The notes under the pieces: generated by a model
Database searches by the model: none
What the model saw: the letters and a program-made list of their open reading frames with translations, nothing else
Told to the model about the DNA's origin: nothing
Position numbers and translations under genes: made by a program
Shown here: piece after piece, positions 1 to 9,343 of the stretch
How positions within the stretch are numbered: the first letter of the stretch is position 1
Layout: each line of letters opens with the position of its first letter
Origin: Paraglomus occultum
Lineage: Eukaryota > Glomeromycota > Glomeromycetes > Paraglomerales > Paraglomeraceae
Reading direction: 5' to 3'
Length of the DNA: 17,280 nucleotides
NCBI GenBank assembly: GCA_910592205.1
Contig: CAJVPJ010000760.1
Span: forward strand, 1 to 17,280

Positions 1-6
1 GCATGT

Positions 7-101
7 CTAAAGCGGAGCAGATCCCTCGCAATTCCATTGGTCAAATTTGTATGGCAGCCAATAAAACTGCAAATACAAAATCACGTTCCGCTCCGCTTTA
101 G
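7..101. repeat. 12-bp perfect inverted repeat pair
   Basis: CTAAAGCGGAGC at 7-18 is repeated as its exact reverse complement at 90-101, with 71 bases between. The GC-rich arms stand out from their AT-rich surroundings. It lies in what would be intron or upstream sequence of the PIP5K fragment. It could be the ends of a very small foldback element or a stem in the transcript. No target-site duplication can be judged because the left arm is at the window edge. Confidence 0.6.
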
Positions 102-272
102 CCTTTTCCCTGATTTGTCAATGTAAACCATTCTTTTTATGGCAGTAAAAAATTTTCCGCATCATATTCTTCATTATGTTCCTTATCAAGTAATGGAACC
201 CTGATTTGTTGTCTTTTAACAATTTTGCTGCTATTACTATCATTCACCTGTATTTTTGATGGGCACTTGCAG

Positions 273-617
273 CTGGTCGAACGATTGAATATAATGGACT
301 ATAGTCTTTTAGTTGGATTGCACGACATAACATGCGGAAACAAGAACAATATTCGAGAAGATATCTTAACCGCGTTTCAGGTATAAGCTGTGTTAATAAG
401 CCTGCAATAGTGCTAAAATGTTCTATTATTATTATAACATCATGAATAGCCGGATATGAAAAAACTCAACAGAGTACCATCAAATCATAAACGGGAGAAT
501 AAAGTGACTGTTTCTGAATTGCAAAAGGCAGTAAAACCTACAGATCCTCTAAAGCTGGGCCCTTCATCTACAAAACTCAGTCTTGATGCATGTAGCCATT
601 GTATCAGCGTTTTTTAA
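273..617 (+). CDS. Phosphatidylinositol-4-phosphate 5-kinase (PIP5K, Mss4-type), internal fragment of two exons
   Basis: PIP5K makes PI(4,5)P2 from PI4P at the plasma membrane. Exon a (273-380, phase 0 at both ends) follows an acceptor TTGCAG and encodes LNIMDYSLLVGLHD, the signature of the PIPK catalytic core including its MDYSLL Asp, then the G-N-x-x-N-I-R segment. After GTATAAG...AATAG (69-nt intron), exon b starts at 450 with PDMKKLNR and carries the C-lobe basic stretch and KPTDPLKLGPSSTKL, matching the family's DP-x-x-LGPSxTKL. Without a further splice it stops at TAA 615-617 after a non-homologous tail (SLDACSHCISVF). The family's later FYxDxGGxR and YYLGIID segments, including the metal-binding Asp, could not be found in 600-2200, nor the DLKGS region in 1-272. 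It may therefore be a decayed or truncated copy, or a gene with distant exons. Homology is secure; completeness and function are not. Confidence 0.8.
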
Positions 618-2216
618 GCACTTTCTTTGCAAATATTAATATATTATATCACTAATTCAATACCCATAGCTCTCATTCAAGTACAAAAAAACCTACCTTT
701 TATCACAGACGTGCTTTTCATACTCAGTAGTCTTTGACATTCTCATCTTGACATTGGGGCTATGACAACTCGCTGATTCTCACAATGCAAGCGTTATATT
801 CAAATCTATATGGTTTGAGGAAATCCGCATTCCTGGTAACCTTGTATTATAAAGGGTAGTTATCGGTTCATGTATTCAGCGAAAGGGTTCTCATACGCTG
901 TTAGGTTTCCCATTAGTATTAGTATTAGAGAATTGAATGATTAAAATAAAAACGATGTAATAGCAAACAGATACTGAAATCGTATAAAGTAGATTATGAG
1001 GCTCAAACGGATGGGACAAAATAGACATATTGGAATATAGCAGCATTTTCTATGTTCTACTTGTGGTGCTAACAATTCAGTTCTTTCTCAACTGAAGTCG
1101 ATAATACTTATGGCTACTAATTGTAAACGCGAGTACCTTGTTTTTAAGATATTCCTAAAAACGCGTAGGCGCTTTATATGTTTGACCCGTGATTCATCAA
1201 TCTAATCGTGTCACTGTGATGGTACATAGTTATGATTCAATTCCTATTCAAGACAGGACCCGGTTGTCGACTGCGAATTACAAAAAACCTAGTAACATGA
1301 ATCAGGTACATTTATGATAATTGATACAGATGCTTTGTCAATATTGTCTTTATGGTCGCATATTCAACTAAAGCGATTGCATAAATTATGAAAGAGGCTG
1401 AAAGTATTCAACGTTTAATTGAATCACCAGGCATCGAACAGCATGCAAGGAAATATTCGGACTATAATCTTCTTTATACTTTGATCGTGCTTAATTATAT
1501 TATTGGGAATATTCTTGTCACTTTCTTACACCCGTTTTTAAATGAATTGATTTTTCTGTCGGGTAAAAGCCCATTAGAATGGAGGTGATAATGCCCTTCT
1601 TTGTCTGTGACTTGTTAATACGACCGTAAGTGTGAAATGCGCCAATTAATTTTTTGAAGAACATAAGGTCAGACAAACCTGCGGCATGGTTGTACAAGAC
1701 AGTTCTTTTGAATACGAAGCGTTATAAATAACTTGTTCTTGACATTTGATACTTCGATGTGGCTGGACACATATTGCCAAGGAATACACAACTTTAGTCA
1801 AAGACACATATATAAAGAGGTTGACACTAGACAACAATTGACAGAAGGCAACTAAAATATGTAGAATGTGCTTGCCGTAATTATTAAGTTCATGGAGCTG
1901 ATGATAATAATATGTTACATGAAGATTAAGACCGTTTCTTGATGAAGGTATGACTTATTGCGTATTATATATAGTTTGTGCACTAACTTAGTGTTAAACT
2001 CCTTATTTCTAAAATTATTAAACTACAATTTTTATCATTGCCATGTTGTATATATATAACATTCTTGATACATTCATAACGTATTCTGGATACGTCACGA
2101 CGTATTGCATATATTGTAATTTATGAATACTTCTTCATTAACGCAGGTACCAGATCCAAAAATTATTAAACCCAATTCCGTAACCCATTATATCCATTGT
2201 CAGATCAGTCCAACAG
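618..2216. other. Gene-poor tract between PIP5K fragment and glyoxalase II
   Basis: No exon chain could be supported here on either strand. A 66-codon + frame at 1388-1588 has no recognisable motif and only one hydrophobic stretch. On the - strand, 759-697 reads like a 63-nt internal exon (acceptor CATAG, donor AAAAG|GTAGGT; residues VKMRMSKTTEYEKHVCDKR) but no neighbouring exon confirms it. The rest is AT-rich sequence that would include the 3' flanks of the two converging genes. Confidence 0.5.
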
Positions 2217-4105
2217 TTATTTGTGCGAATAGTAGTGATCATTAAGATTACGTAGTTCTTCGAGAACATCGAATGGGTCAGTCTTGTTCGTGGCACGTTG
2301 GATCGCTGGATCTCTGAGTTGTGGTAAGTATGTAGCATGTACGAGTTGATGGAGGAAAGTTACATCATTAACAACGCCTCAACAATAGTATAAGATGGAA
2401 AGTAACAATAATAATAACAAGCCATAAGATCGAAAAAGGGGCAACTTACGAAACTCGCAAGAACGGATTGTATTCCAATTCCTCACCAATTGTGGAGGAT
2501 ATAGCGCTCGGATGTTGACTAACATATTCTAGTTTCCTCTGTTAACCATAAAAAAAATTTGAGTTCGTTGCTATCACCATTCAAAACGTCATTGTTTCTT
2601 CCATTTGTACTTACGAGTAAGTATGGATTGTCGGGATCTACCGAGCTAGCAAACTACAAAATGTTGGAATCGAAGACGATGAGAAAAACACATTTCTATC
2701 AACTAAGGATAAGATATGTATGCACAATTGAAACACTTGGTATTGCGTAAACATTAGCGACTGCTCATATTGGCATCGACCATCACGTGTTCATTATCTG
2801 TTGTTATTAATATTACCTCTAAATTTTCTAGAGTATATTCGTGACCACAGTATATTCTTGTGTCCTTTGGCAATCGGCCAAGTATATTATATAGTACATG
2901 ATACACATCCTGGGCCTTTCCGTCGACGAACTTCCCGCATCCACCTGCATACAAAAAATAGTTATGATAACGTTATCAACATTGCCATCATACAATAAGT
3001 CGTCCGTCTTATATAGTACAGATTTATTACACATGAAGAATTGGAATGGTATTTCTCATTCTATACCAACTAACAGAGTATCCCCGGTAAACACGGCCTT
3101 ATCACGATCTTGATTCATTTCCGTCCCATCTCGAACGTAGTAGCACACGTGACCTCGAGTATGACATGGGGTGTGCAATGATCTGACTTTGAGAGTTCCA
3201 ACCTATAGTACGCAATGGAGATGGCCGAGAGTGTTGGTAACGAATTTTACTAATCCTTGGCGAAAACTCGCCAACAAAATGTGAATTCTTCAAAACAGAG
3301 AAAAGTATACTTACAGTGAACTCTTCATTATGTTTACACACATAATTCAATTCTAAATCAAAATGCAACGTGTCACTTCTACTTTGTGATTAAGAAGCAT
3401 GCCATCGCTGGTACTTTCTTTCTTACCAGGTATCCTTGCATCAGCACCATAGACAGCTAAATGAGGCTTCGTACATACCAATTCAATGTTACCAAATGCG
3501 TGTCGACTAACACGCACGAATCAGAGGGCACAGCCACAACAACAGATACCACGTAGTTGTAAACAAATTAATAATAACACGAAGACGATAAGATCGACGA
3601 TCAGCGTGAAAAAATAGGTGTTATTTTGTGATATGTAATAACGTAATATATCACGTGAATATTAATAACAATACACATACTGATGATGGTGGGTAGTGAG
3701 AATAGACGTCAACTTTGCACCTGTGCGAGCAAGTACTTGGAGAACTTTATGAGGTTCCGCTGGATCAACTGCTGCAGCTGGTTATACCAGATACGAAAGA
3801 TTAAACGGTGAGAGAACGATAAAAAAAATGGGTGGTTACTATACAAATCAATGATGGGCGAGAGAAAATATGAAGTGTTTTAAAAAGAACTATGATGTCT
3901 AAAAGTTCGAAACGAGAATCTCATGACGATTAAGCAGAAAGAGGGTTGAGATTATAGCAGCTACGGCATTCTAGTCTGCGCAAATCTACTGTCTATACCT
4001 ATCGTTATTGCCATCACTGCCATCAAGCTCACCTTCATTCGCCTTATCATCGATAATGAGATAGGAATAATTATGCTCAAAGATTGGAATTGGAATTATA
4101 CGCAT
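2217..4105 (-). CDS. GLO2: Glyoxalase II (hydroxyacylglutathione hydrolase), nine exons, with a one-base frameshift in exon 3
   Basis: This binuclear-metal beta-lactamase-fold enzyme hydrolyses S-D-lactoylglutathione to D-lactate and glutathione, the last glyoxalase step. Exons, 5' to 3': 4105-4033, 3777-3681, 3507-3427, 3352-3315, 3202-3067, 2944-2817, 2653-2615, 2538-2450, 2313-2217. All junctions are GT-AG and all phases match except within exon 3. The product would be about 258 aa, the usual length, starting [16 protein letters not shown]. With no N-terminal extension it is probably cytosolic. Visible metal ligands are His54 and His56 (TTHHH), His59, His110 (TPCHTRGH), Asp137 (FTGDTL) and His176 (CGHEYT); the C-terminal domain shows YNPFLRV. 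Oddities: exon 3 has one base too many at GAATTTGG (about 3481-3485), and the codon expected to give Asp58 reads CGA (Arg). Both could be sequencing errors or signs of decay. Family assignment is very secure; integrity is uncertain. Confidence 0.9.
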
Positions 4106-4163
4106 GATGTCCTAATATGCTATTAGTCGACCACGAACAAAACGAATCAGTTCAAGACGACCT

Positions 4164-4170
4164 CTTTATA
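4164..4170 (-). promoter_or_regulatory. Candidate TATA box of glyoxalase II
   Basis: The - strand reads TATAAAG about 59 bases upstream of the chosen GLO2 ATG. This spacing would place a transcription start some 30 bases before the start codon and supports the short first exon. Confidence 0.4.
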
Positions 4171-7100
4171 GTACCCTGGCTGCGTGACATCCATGCAAAC
4201 TCACTTCAAGAAAACCAACAAATTGGAACGATACTATCGCGGAGATATGTAATTGAGTGGAATAGGGGAGCGCATACGAAAAGGGTGTGTTTTCAGCAAA
4301 GACGAAGTTTTGGTTTGATTAGTAAGACTCGGTCGAGAGAGTGTGATTTATTGAAATAAGTAGGGACGAGGTGAAAATGATAATTTTTATGCTTTTCTAT
4401 TTTGTACGCTGTTAATAGTCAAAACAAACATGCAATTGTAGAGGGAGGAAAAAAGCATCAAAGGCCTTTTTTAGATTCCACAAGATCTCTATTTTAGGGA
4501 GAATCGGCCTTTACTGTTTACTTTGATTTAGATACAGTTAACTGAATACACAACATATACGTGTGGAGGGTTGCACAATGCAAAACATTGTCACACAAAG
4601 TCTTGGCATGTACCCGTCTTTTTCTTGGCGTTTGATAGTGGCGAATGTGATTGATTTCAACCAATGACGAGATGTTTGATAACAAAACGTGAGCATTCTG
4701 TTGGACGGCGGGAAATTCTGATAATGGAAGGCAAAGGCTATAAAAAGCGAGATAAAATATCTCATTTTACAGACGAATTCGCTGGAAGGGCACAAGATGT
4801 CTCAACGGCTTGTTTGCTTTATCGTTTAACATCGATCGTCTGCAAACTCTCCTATCTCCTAATCGGAACACCAATACAATGCTGTTACAATTGCAAAATA
4901 TTATTGTTATTTTGATAGGACCAACCATGTCGCATTACCCACAATAATGAACTAATCCGGGTGATATCATAATGGACGTAGCGCCACAAATAACAAAGGT
5001 TTCAGGAGCCCAACGCCACGCAATAGGTGCTATTTGCTTCTATCACATTCTTTATCTTGGAACGTTATTGTATTCAACTTGATTGGGTATGATTGGCTAC
5101 TTTTTCTTAATGTGGCACGATAGTCATTATTAGGGTAGCAGGTATAATTATGATCGGGCCAATCATTTAATTTATCCGTTCCCGAATTGCAATATTAATA
5201 TTGTCTTAATATCTATTTTACGTCATGAAAATTTTAGCAACACTTTTTTTAAACCAAACAACATTTCTCCATGATCACAGGCATGATAGTAAATTTTCTG
5301 GATGTTTGTAATTTGGTTAATTTCTCATTTCTTCGCATTTCCCTCCCCACAGTAGTAATGTGTTAATTATTCGTAAAATCTGTTCTCCAAACTATGGTGT
5401 GTAAAATATAATTTTTTCCAGTTACAATGATTTAATTAATATCTTCTTTTACAATGCATCTCATACATAACATTTTTAATTTGTGCTTTTATAGGAACAG
5501 GCAAACCAAGCCTCTTCTTTTCAATATCCTTTGTATAATAATATCAACAACTCTGATTTATATTGAAGTGATACTAAAAATTTGCTACTATATTTTTACG
5601 GAGTTGATCGATTTCATACTCATTTGAGATTACTAACTTTTTTACAGTCAGGAACTAATGGTGTGATTGTAAGGGGACAAGTGTAATAGAAAAACTGTTA
5701 CAGTCATACGAAAACGTGGTCACAGCAGCAAGACAAAAAAATTTGCTGCTTTTTGTATGTCCATATGTAATTCGGCCAATTTGGTCATTAATGCAATAAA
5801 TGCTCTGCATTTAAACATTGTGGAATGTCTATATTAATATTTCAATGGACATTGATTAGTATTGATTTTTTAATCACACGACTAAATTTCTTTTTTAAAA
5901 AACACTTCTGAGTTGATTAAAATATAAAAGAGAGGCTGACATGCCATACTAAAAATTATTAAGTTGAAAAGAATTATGGCCTAATCAATTTATTAAATTT
6001 AGTAAATCGAGAATATAAAAATTATTGTAAAAATTGTTTAGAGTGTATCATCAACAAAACTACCGCTTTTACTTATATTAACTACATAATACAGGCTTAT
6101 TTATCATTTGCGTAATATATTTTTCCCATCTCAATTTTGTAGCCTTTTCCATTGCTCAGAAAGTTTCAACTTTTTCAACTTTTTTTTTTGAAATACCATT
6201 GTATTAGCGCAAAAAAATTAAATATCAAAATCTTACATTAGAAGCTTTCATGTCTATTTGATTGAATTGTCACTTAATTCATAAAGCGTTAAAATAAAAA
6301 GGTACATTCTTGAACGAATACAATTCTTTGTTAAAATTATTCATGGGGACAACTAATTTTTTAAAAAAGAATAAATTGTTAAAACTTGGTCGTTTTATAT
6401 CGAATCGGATTATCTATTAATACAATCACCGGAGAACGATGTAACAAAAAATACGTGCATATAAATCTACAAACAGTAGCTTTTATGGCTGAGAAAGGCC
6501 ATCAATTTAACAACTTAAAGACTTATTCTAAATAATAACTACCGAGTTAACCACACGGATGAAATATACAGCATGACGGAGCGAATATTTGTGTAAAAAT
6601 TGGCGTGTTACGAATACAGTTGTCCCTCGTTTACGCGTTAAGAAAAAATCGGTGATGACGAAAGCAGTATATTTAAATCAATTTAAATTAGCTTGAAGTA
6701 TTATTAGCTATTTAATTTAATAGCCATTTCCAATACGAGATTCTACTGCCGTTATAATTCGTCAAAGTTGATTCGCTTTTCATGAAGAAGACTAATTATT
6801 AACTATACCTTGAGAAATTTAAACCGTGGATTTCATTGGCATGTCAGTATTTTGCTGTATTTTCTTCTCAACGTTGTTTTTCCGTGATCTGAAACTGTTG
6901 AACGGTTAGTCAATCACTGTTATATTATTCGTGCAGTACTAACACAAAATAGTATTTTATTTTAATGCCTTTGTCGACTATTAGCGGTGATGTGTTTTTA
7001 CGCTCTGAGACACTGCAATTTGTATATAGTGAAGAAATTGTACTTTCTATAACGATTTTAGCACTTAGTTAAATAGTTATTTAAACAGCGATAATTTTCA

Positions 7101-7199
7101 TTCAAAATTGACATTTCAACTCGTCTTTTAATTTAATTTCTATACTTGTTCTTTTAGAGTAGTTCTCTGTATTTTAATAAATAAAGCTTATATTATTCG
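4171..7199. other. Long AT-rich intergenic tract
   Basis: About 3 kb without a supportable gene. Open frames are short (80-85 codons or fewer), show no family motif and overlap on opposite strands. A TATAAAA occurs near 4739 but no convincing exon follows it. AGCAGCAA (5724-5731) and TTGCTGCT (5743-5750) form a perfect 8-bp stem with an 11-base loop. From about 5100 to 7200 the sequence becomes strongly AT-rich with homopolymer runs, typical of non-coding DNA here. Confidence 0.55.
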
Positions 7200-7460
7200 T
7201 TTCAATCCCCGTGGGGTACGACCAAAGGTAAGCATTAAAACTGTTTTCTGGACCCAGTTACAAATTCGATCGTGCTGCCTAATTTGCGGTATTCAGGCAC
7301 TAATATCATGATTATTGAATTGCTGCGAACATTTATCAGCTGAGAAATTTTCATACTAAATTTGCGATTGATAATAATCGGACAAATTAGAAAACTTGGA
7401 AACATTTTCGCCCATCTGGCTGTAGTGAACCAAATCGCCAAGAATCGAATTCTTATAAAT

Positions 7461-7607
7461 GTTGTGTCTGAGTTCGGGATCTGTCTCAGTTCAGAACCCA
7501 GTCACTCAGTCCAGAACTCAGTTGCCTCAGTTCAGAACCCAGACACTCAGTCCAGAACTCGGTTGTCTCAGTCCAGAACTGAGACAGGTCCCCAACTGAG
7601 GTACAAC
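7461..7607. repeat. 147-bp foldback element with an internal 20/21-bp minisatellite
   Basis: Five tandem units beginning CTCAGT(T/C)CAGAAC start at 7485, 7505, 7526, 7546 and 7567, with alternating 20- and 21-base spacing. Units 1 and 3 (CAGTTCAGAACCCAG) resemble each other more than units 2 and 4 (CAGTCCAGAACT), so there is a 41-bp higher-order repeat. The array is bounded by imperfect inverted arms of about 35 bases: GTTGTGTCTGAGTTCGGGAT at 7461 onward pairs with the sequence ending GGTACAAC at 7607, including a perfect CTGTCTCAGTTC / GAACTGAGACAG core. No target-site duplication is obvious. It resembles a small MITE-like foldback or palindromic minisatellite. The open frames reading through it are a by-product of the repeat. 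Confidence 0.75.
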
Positions 7608-8016
7608 AGTTAAAAACGTCGAAAATATTAAATCTTTGAGTTTTGTTTTGAACAAGATTACTTCTAGTTTTACTGATTTCAGAGCAATAGAGCATCACAA
7701 ACTTATGGATAGATTATCTAGTCCTTGGGACCTTGACGAATATCGAATGAATTACAATATGATATCCATACTTGGATTGAAACTTTTTTTTTTTCATGAA
7801 TTACTAAACGAATCGTATTAAGAATGTCATGTTCCCGATCTATTCTGAGAATCCACAGCGAAGTTTCATAAAGTGATTTTTGCAGTCATACCACCGGACA
7901 AGCTACTTGCGTGGATGCGTTATTATTATGCTGTGATACTCCCAACAATCTTACTACAGCTATTCATAACTTCTCTACTCCTCTCTTTATTTTACTGCAG
8001 AAGTGATTGCCGAATG

Positions 8017-8235
8017 TTAAGTAATGCTGATAATTCCACGCCCGTCAGCAAAGTCAAAACCATGCTTCAAACCATTCGTGGTTGGCCATCTTTCAACTTT
8101 AACTTCCTGTTCTTTTGGTAGGCCGTTGTCGAGTTCTTTCCAATACTCCACAGGGCATTGTAGCCTTATAAAACGTAACATACGAAGAACGGCCCATAAC
8201 ATCTCCACATATCTCACTTCGCCAAGCGAACACAT
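8017..8235 (-). CDS. Unrecognised short open frame, possible exon or gene remnant
   Basis: A 72-codon frame whose composition looks protein-like in its middle (CPVEYWKELDNGLPKEQ followed by VKVERWPTTNGLKHGFDFAD), with acidic, basic and aromatic residues spread as in a folded protein. I do not recognise the family. It begins with ATG at 8235 and ends in TAA, with no convincing donor or acceptor joining it to other exons. It may be a gene fragment or part of a decayed transposon. The + strand frame over the same bases is Ser/Pro/Cys-rich and looks like a shadow. Confidence 0.25.
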   Translation of the reverse strand: MCSLGEVRYVEMLWAVLRMLRFIRLQCPVEYWKELDNGLPKEQEVKVERWPTTNGLKHGFDFADGRGIISIT

Positions 8236-8294
8236 ATTCTTACAATCACAGTTTGTTAAATTACTAACAATACAATCGCATCACAATTCAGGGT

Positions 8295-8630
8295 TTGATG
8301 ACACATGAGGCTCATCTTCAATATATAATTTACTCGTTGGGTGATTCCTGGATTGGAGAGTACAGATTTAGAATCCGTTATACTTATTGTGACACAAACA
8401 AAAAGTCATTACCTAATTCTCAAGGGTCAGACATTCAGTTTAGGAATGCAAATTATGTATCTGCCATAGGCAGCCTTGTAAAATTACAAACCACAACATT
8501 AAGCTGTAACAAATGTTGTTCTGCTGTGTTATACGGGCTGAAGGCCTTTCTTTCATACAAGTTTGGAAGCAATTGCACCACTGTTAGTCAATTTCTATTA
8601 CACGTACTCAACAATGACTTTCACATCTAG
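8295..8630 (+). CDS. Unrecognised 111-aa open frame
   Basis: This is the longest unexplained open frame in the gene-poor tract (ATG 8295, stop 8628-8630). It encodes 111 residues with five Cys, including a CNKCC cluster near residue 72, and many Ser, Asn and Tyr. No signal peptide, membrane segment or family motif could be assigned. In an AT-rich genome a frame of this length can arise by chance, so coding status is doubtful. Confidence 0.2.
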   Translation: MMTHEAHLQYIIYSLGDSWIGEYRFRIRYTYCDTNKKSLPNSQGSDIQFRNANYVSAIGSLVKLQTTTLSCNKCCSAVLYGLKAFLSYKFGSNCTTVSQFLLHVLNNDFHI

Positions 8631-9337
8631 AATTGGCTAAATATCAACTTTTTGTTGCAACCTTAATTATCCACTAACTGCTCAAATTAAAATATGGAAT
8701 ATAATTAACATATTCTCATCTTCCTTGCAAGGTCAGAGAGTATCATTGATAATATTAATATGAAGTGTGCTGTAATATTGTACTTAGTACATACAAGTAA
8801 CAAGTACATGGTAGAAAGAAGTGACTCAAAAAACATCATCTGACTCAACAATAATCATGGCGTCTTAATTGAACTCACTGTCTGAGCATGCCCCGATTTT
8901 AAAGCAGTATTCAAAATTACATTTCTGCTATTAATTTTTAATGTATAGTCCCGCCAGCCATTATCAACATACATTCCTCAATTCTCTAAGCATAAAGCAT
9001 ACAATCAATCAATTTCAGATATTTTCACGAAAAATTTGCCCTCATCGCGATTTTAAAAAATCAGGAAACACACATGATTCGGCCGGTGCTGAATTGACAA
9101 TAACGCTGCTCCGTTCATCGCTCGAATATAGCTACACACTTTTTTCTTCAAGAACGAACTCAATACAAGTTTTATAAACTTAAGTAATGTATTTGTCACT
9201 ATGTTTTCTTACATATTCGAATAATCTACCTCAACTCAATAAACGCGCACGATTTTATTTTAACTCAACTTAATATTGACATATTAATTATTTAATCGGG
9301 AGAGAAGTAAACTCTTGAGTAAATTGTAAAAGTACAA

Positions 9338-9343
9338 GTTTAT
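9338..9343 (-). promoter_or_regulatory. AATAAA overlapping the kinase stop codon
   Basis: The - strand reads GAATAAAC, so the TAA stop (9342-9340) lies inside an AATAAA hexamer. A second AATAAAA follows about 80 bases downstream near 9256, which is a more normal distance for a poly(A) signal. Confidence 0.3.

Larger units (their letters stand above)
7608..9339. other. Non-coding or unrecognised tract downstream of the kinase gene
   Basis: Apart from the two unrecognised open frames listed separately (8017-8235 and 8295-8630), I see no gene. A stretch after an acceptor-like TGATTTCAG near 7681 reads KLMDRLSSPWDLDEYRM on the + strand and looks somewhat protein-like, but no flanking exon supports it. 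A - strand AATAAAA around 9256 could be a poly(A) signal for the kinase transcript. Confidence 0.45.

Noticed and set aside
600-735. TFYHRRAFHT read on the + strand, loosely like FYxDxGGFRxT of PIP5K
   Set aside because: One residue too short, the key Asp and Gly residues are missing, and a stop follows at once.
1388-1588. 66-codon + frame with one hydrophobic stretch
   Set aside because: No family motif, and short frames of this size are common by chance in AT-rich DNA.
3353-3426. LLNHKVE reading in the GLO2 intron between exons 3 and 4, resembling the LTHKV of homologues
   Set aside because: The phase-correct exon 4 (3352-3315) supplies the matching [12 protein letters not shown] segment; reading the intron through leads to a stop.
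4117-4359. 80-codon + frame just upstream of GLO2
   Set aside because: It overlaps the GLO2 promoter and leader on the other strand and shows no motif or splice context.
4972-5082. 36-codon frame with GAQRHAIGAI, faintly like the G-x-G-R-Q-x-x-G-A motif of MATE transporters
   Set aside because: Only a few residues agree, and no neighbouring exon with MATE sequence could be found on either side.
7185-7235. TTTCAATCCCCGTGGGG, at first glance like a tRNA T-arm
   Set aside because: No 5-bp T-stem closes around the loop and no acceptor, D or anticodon arms are found upstream.
7362-7698. Open frames on both strands running through the CTCAGT repeat
   Set aside because: Their Ser/Gln/Thr-rich sequence is produced by the minisatellite, which stays open in several frames.
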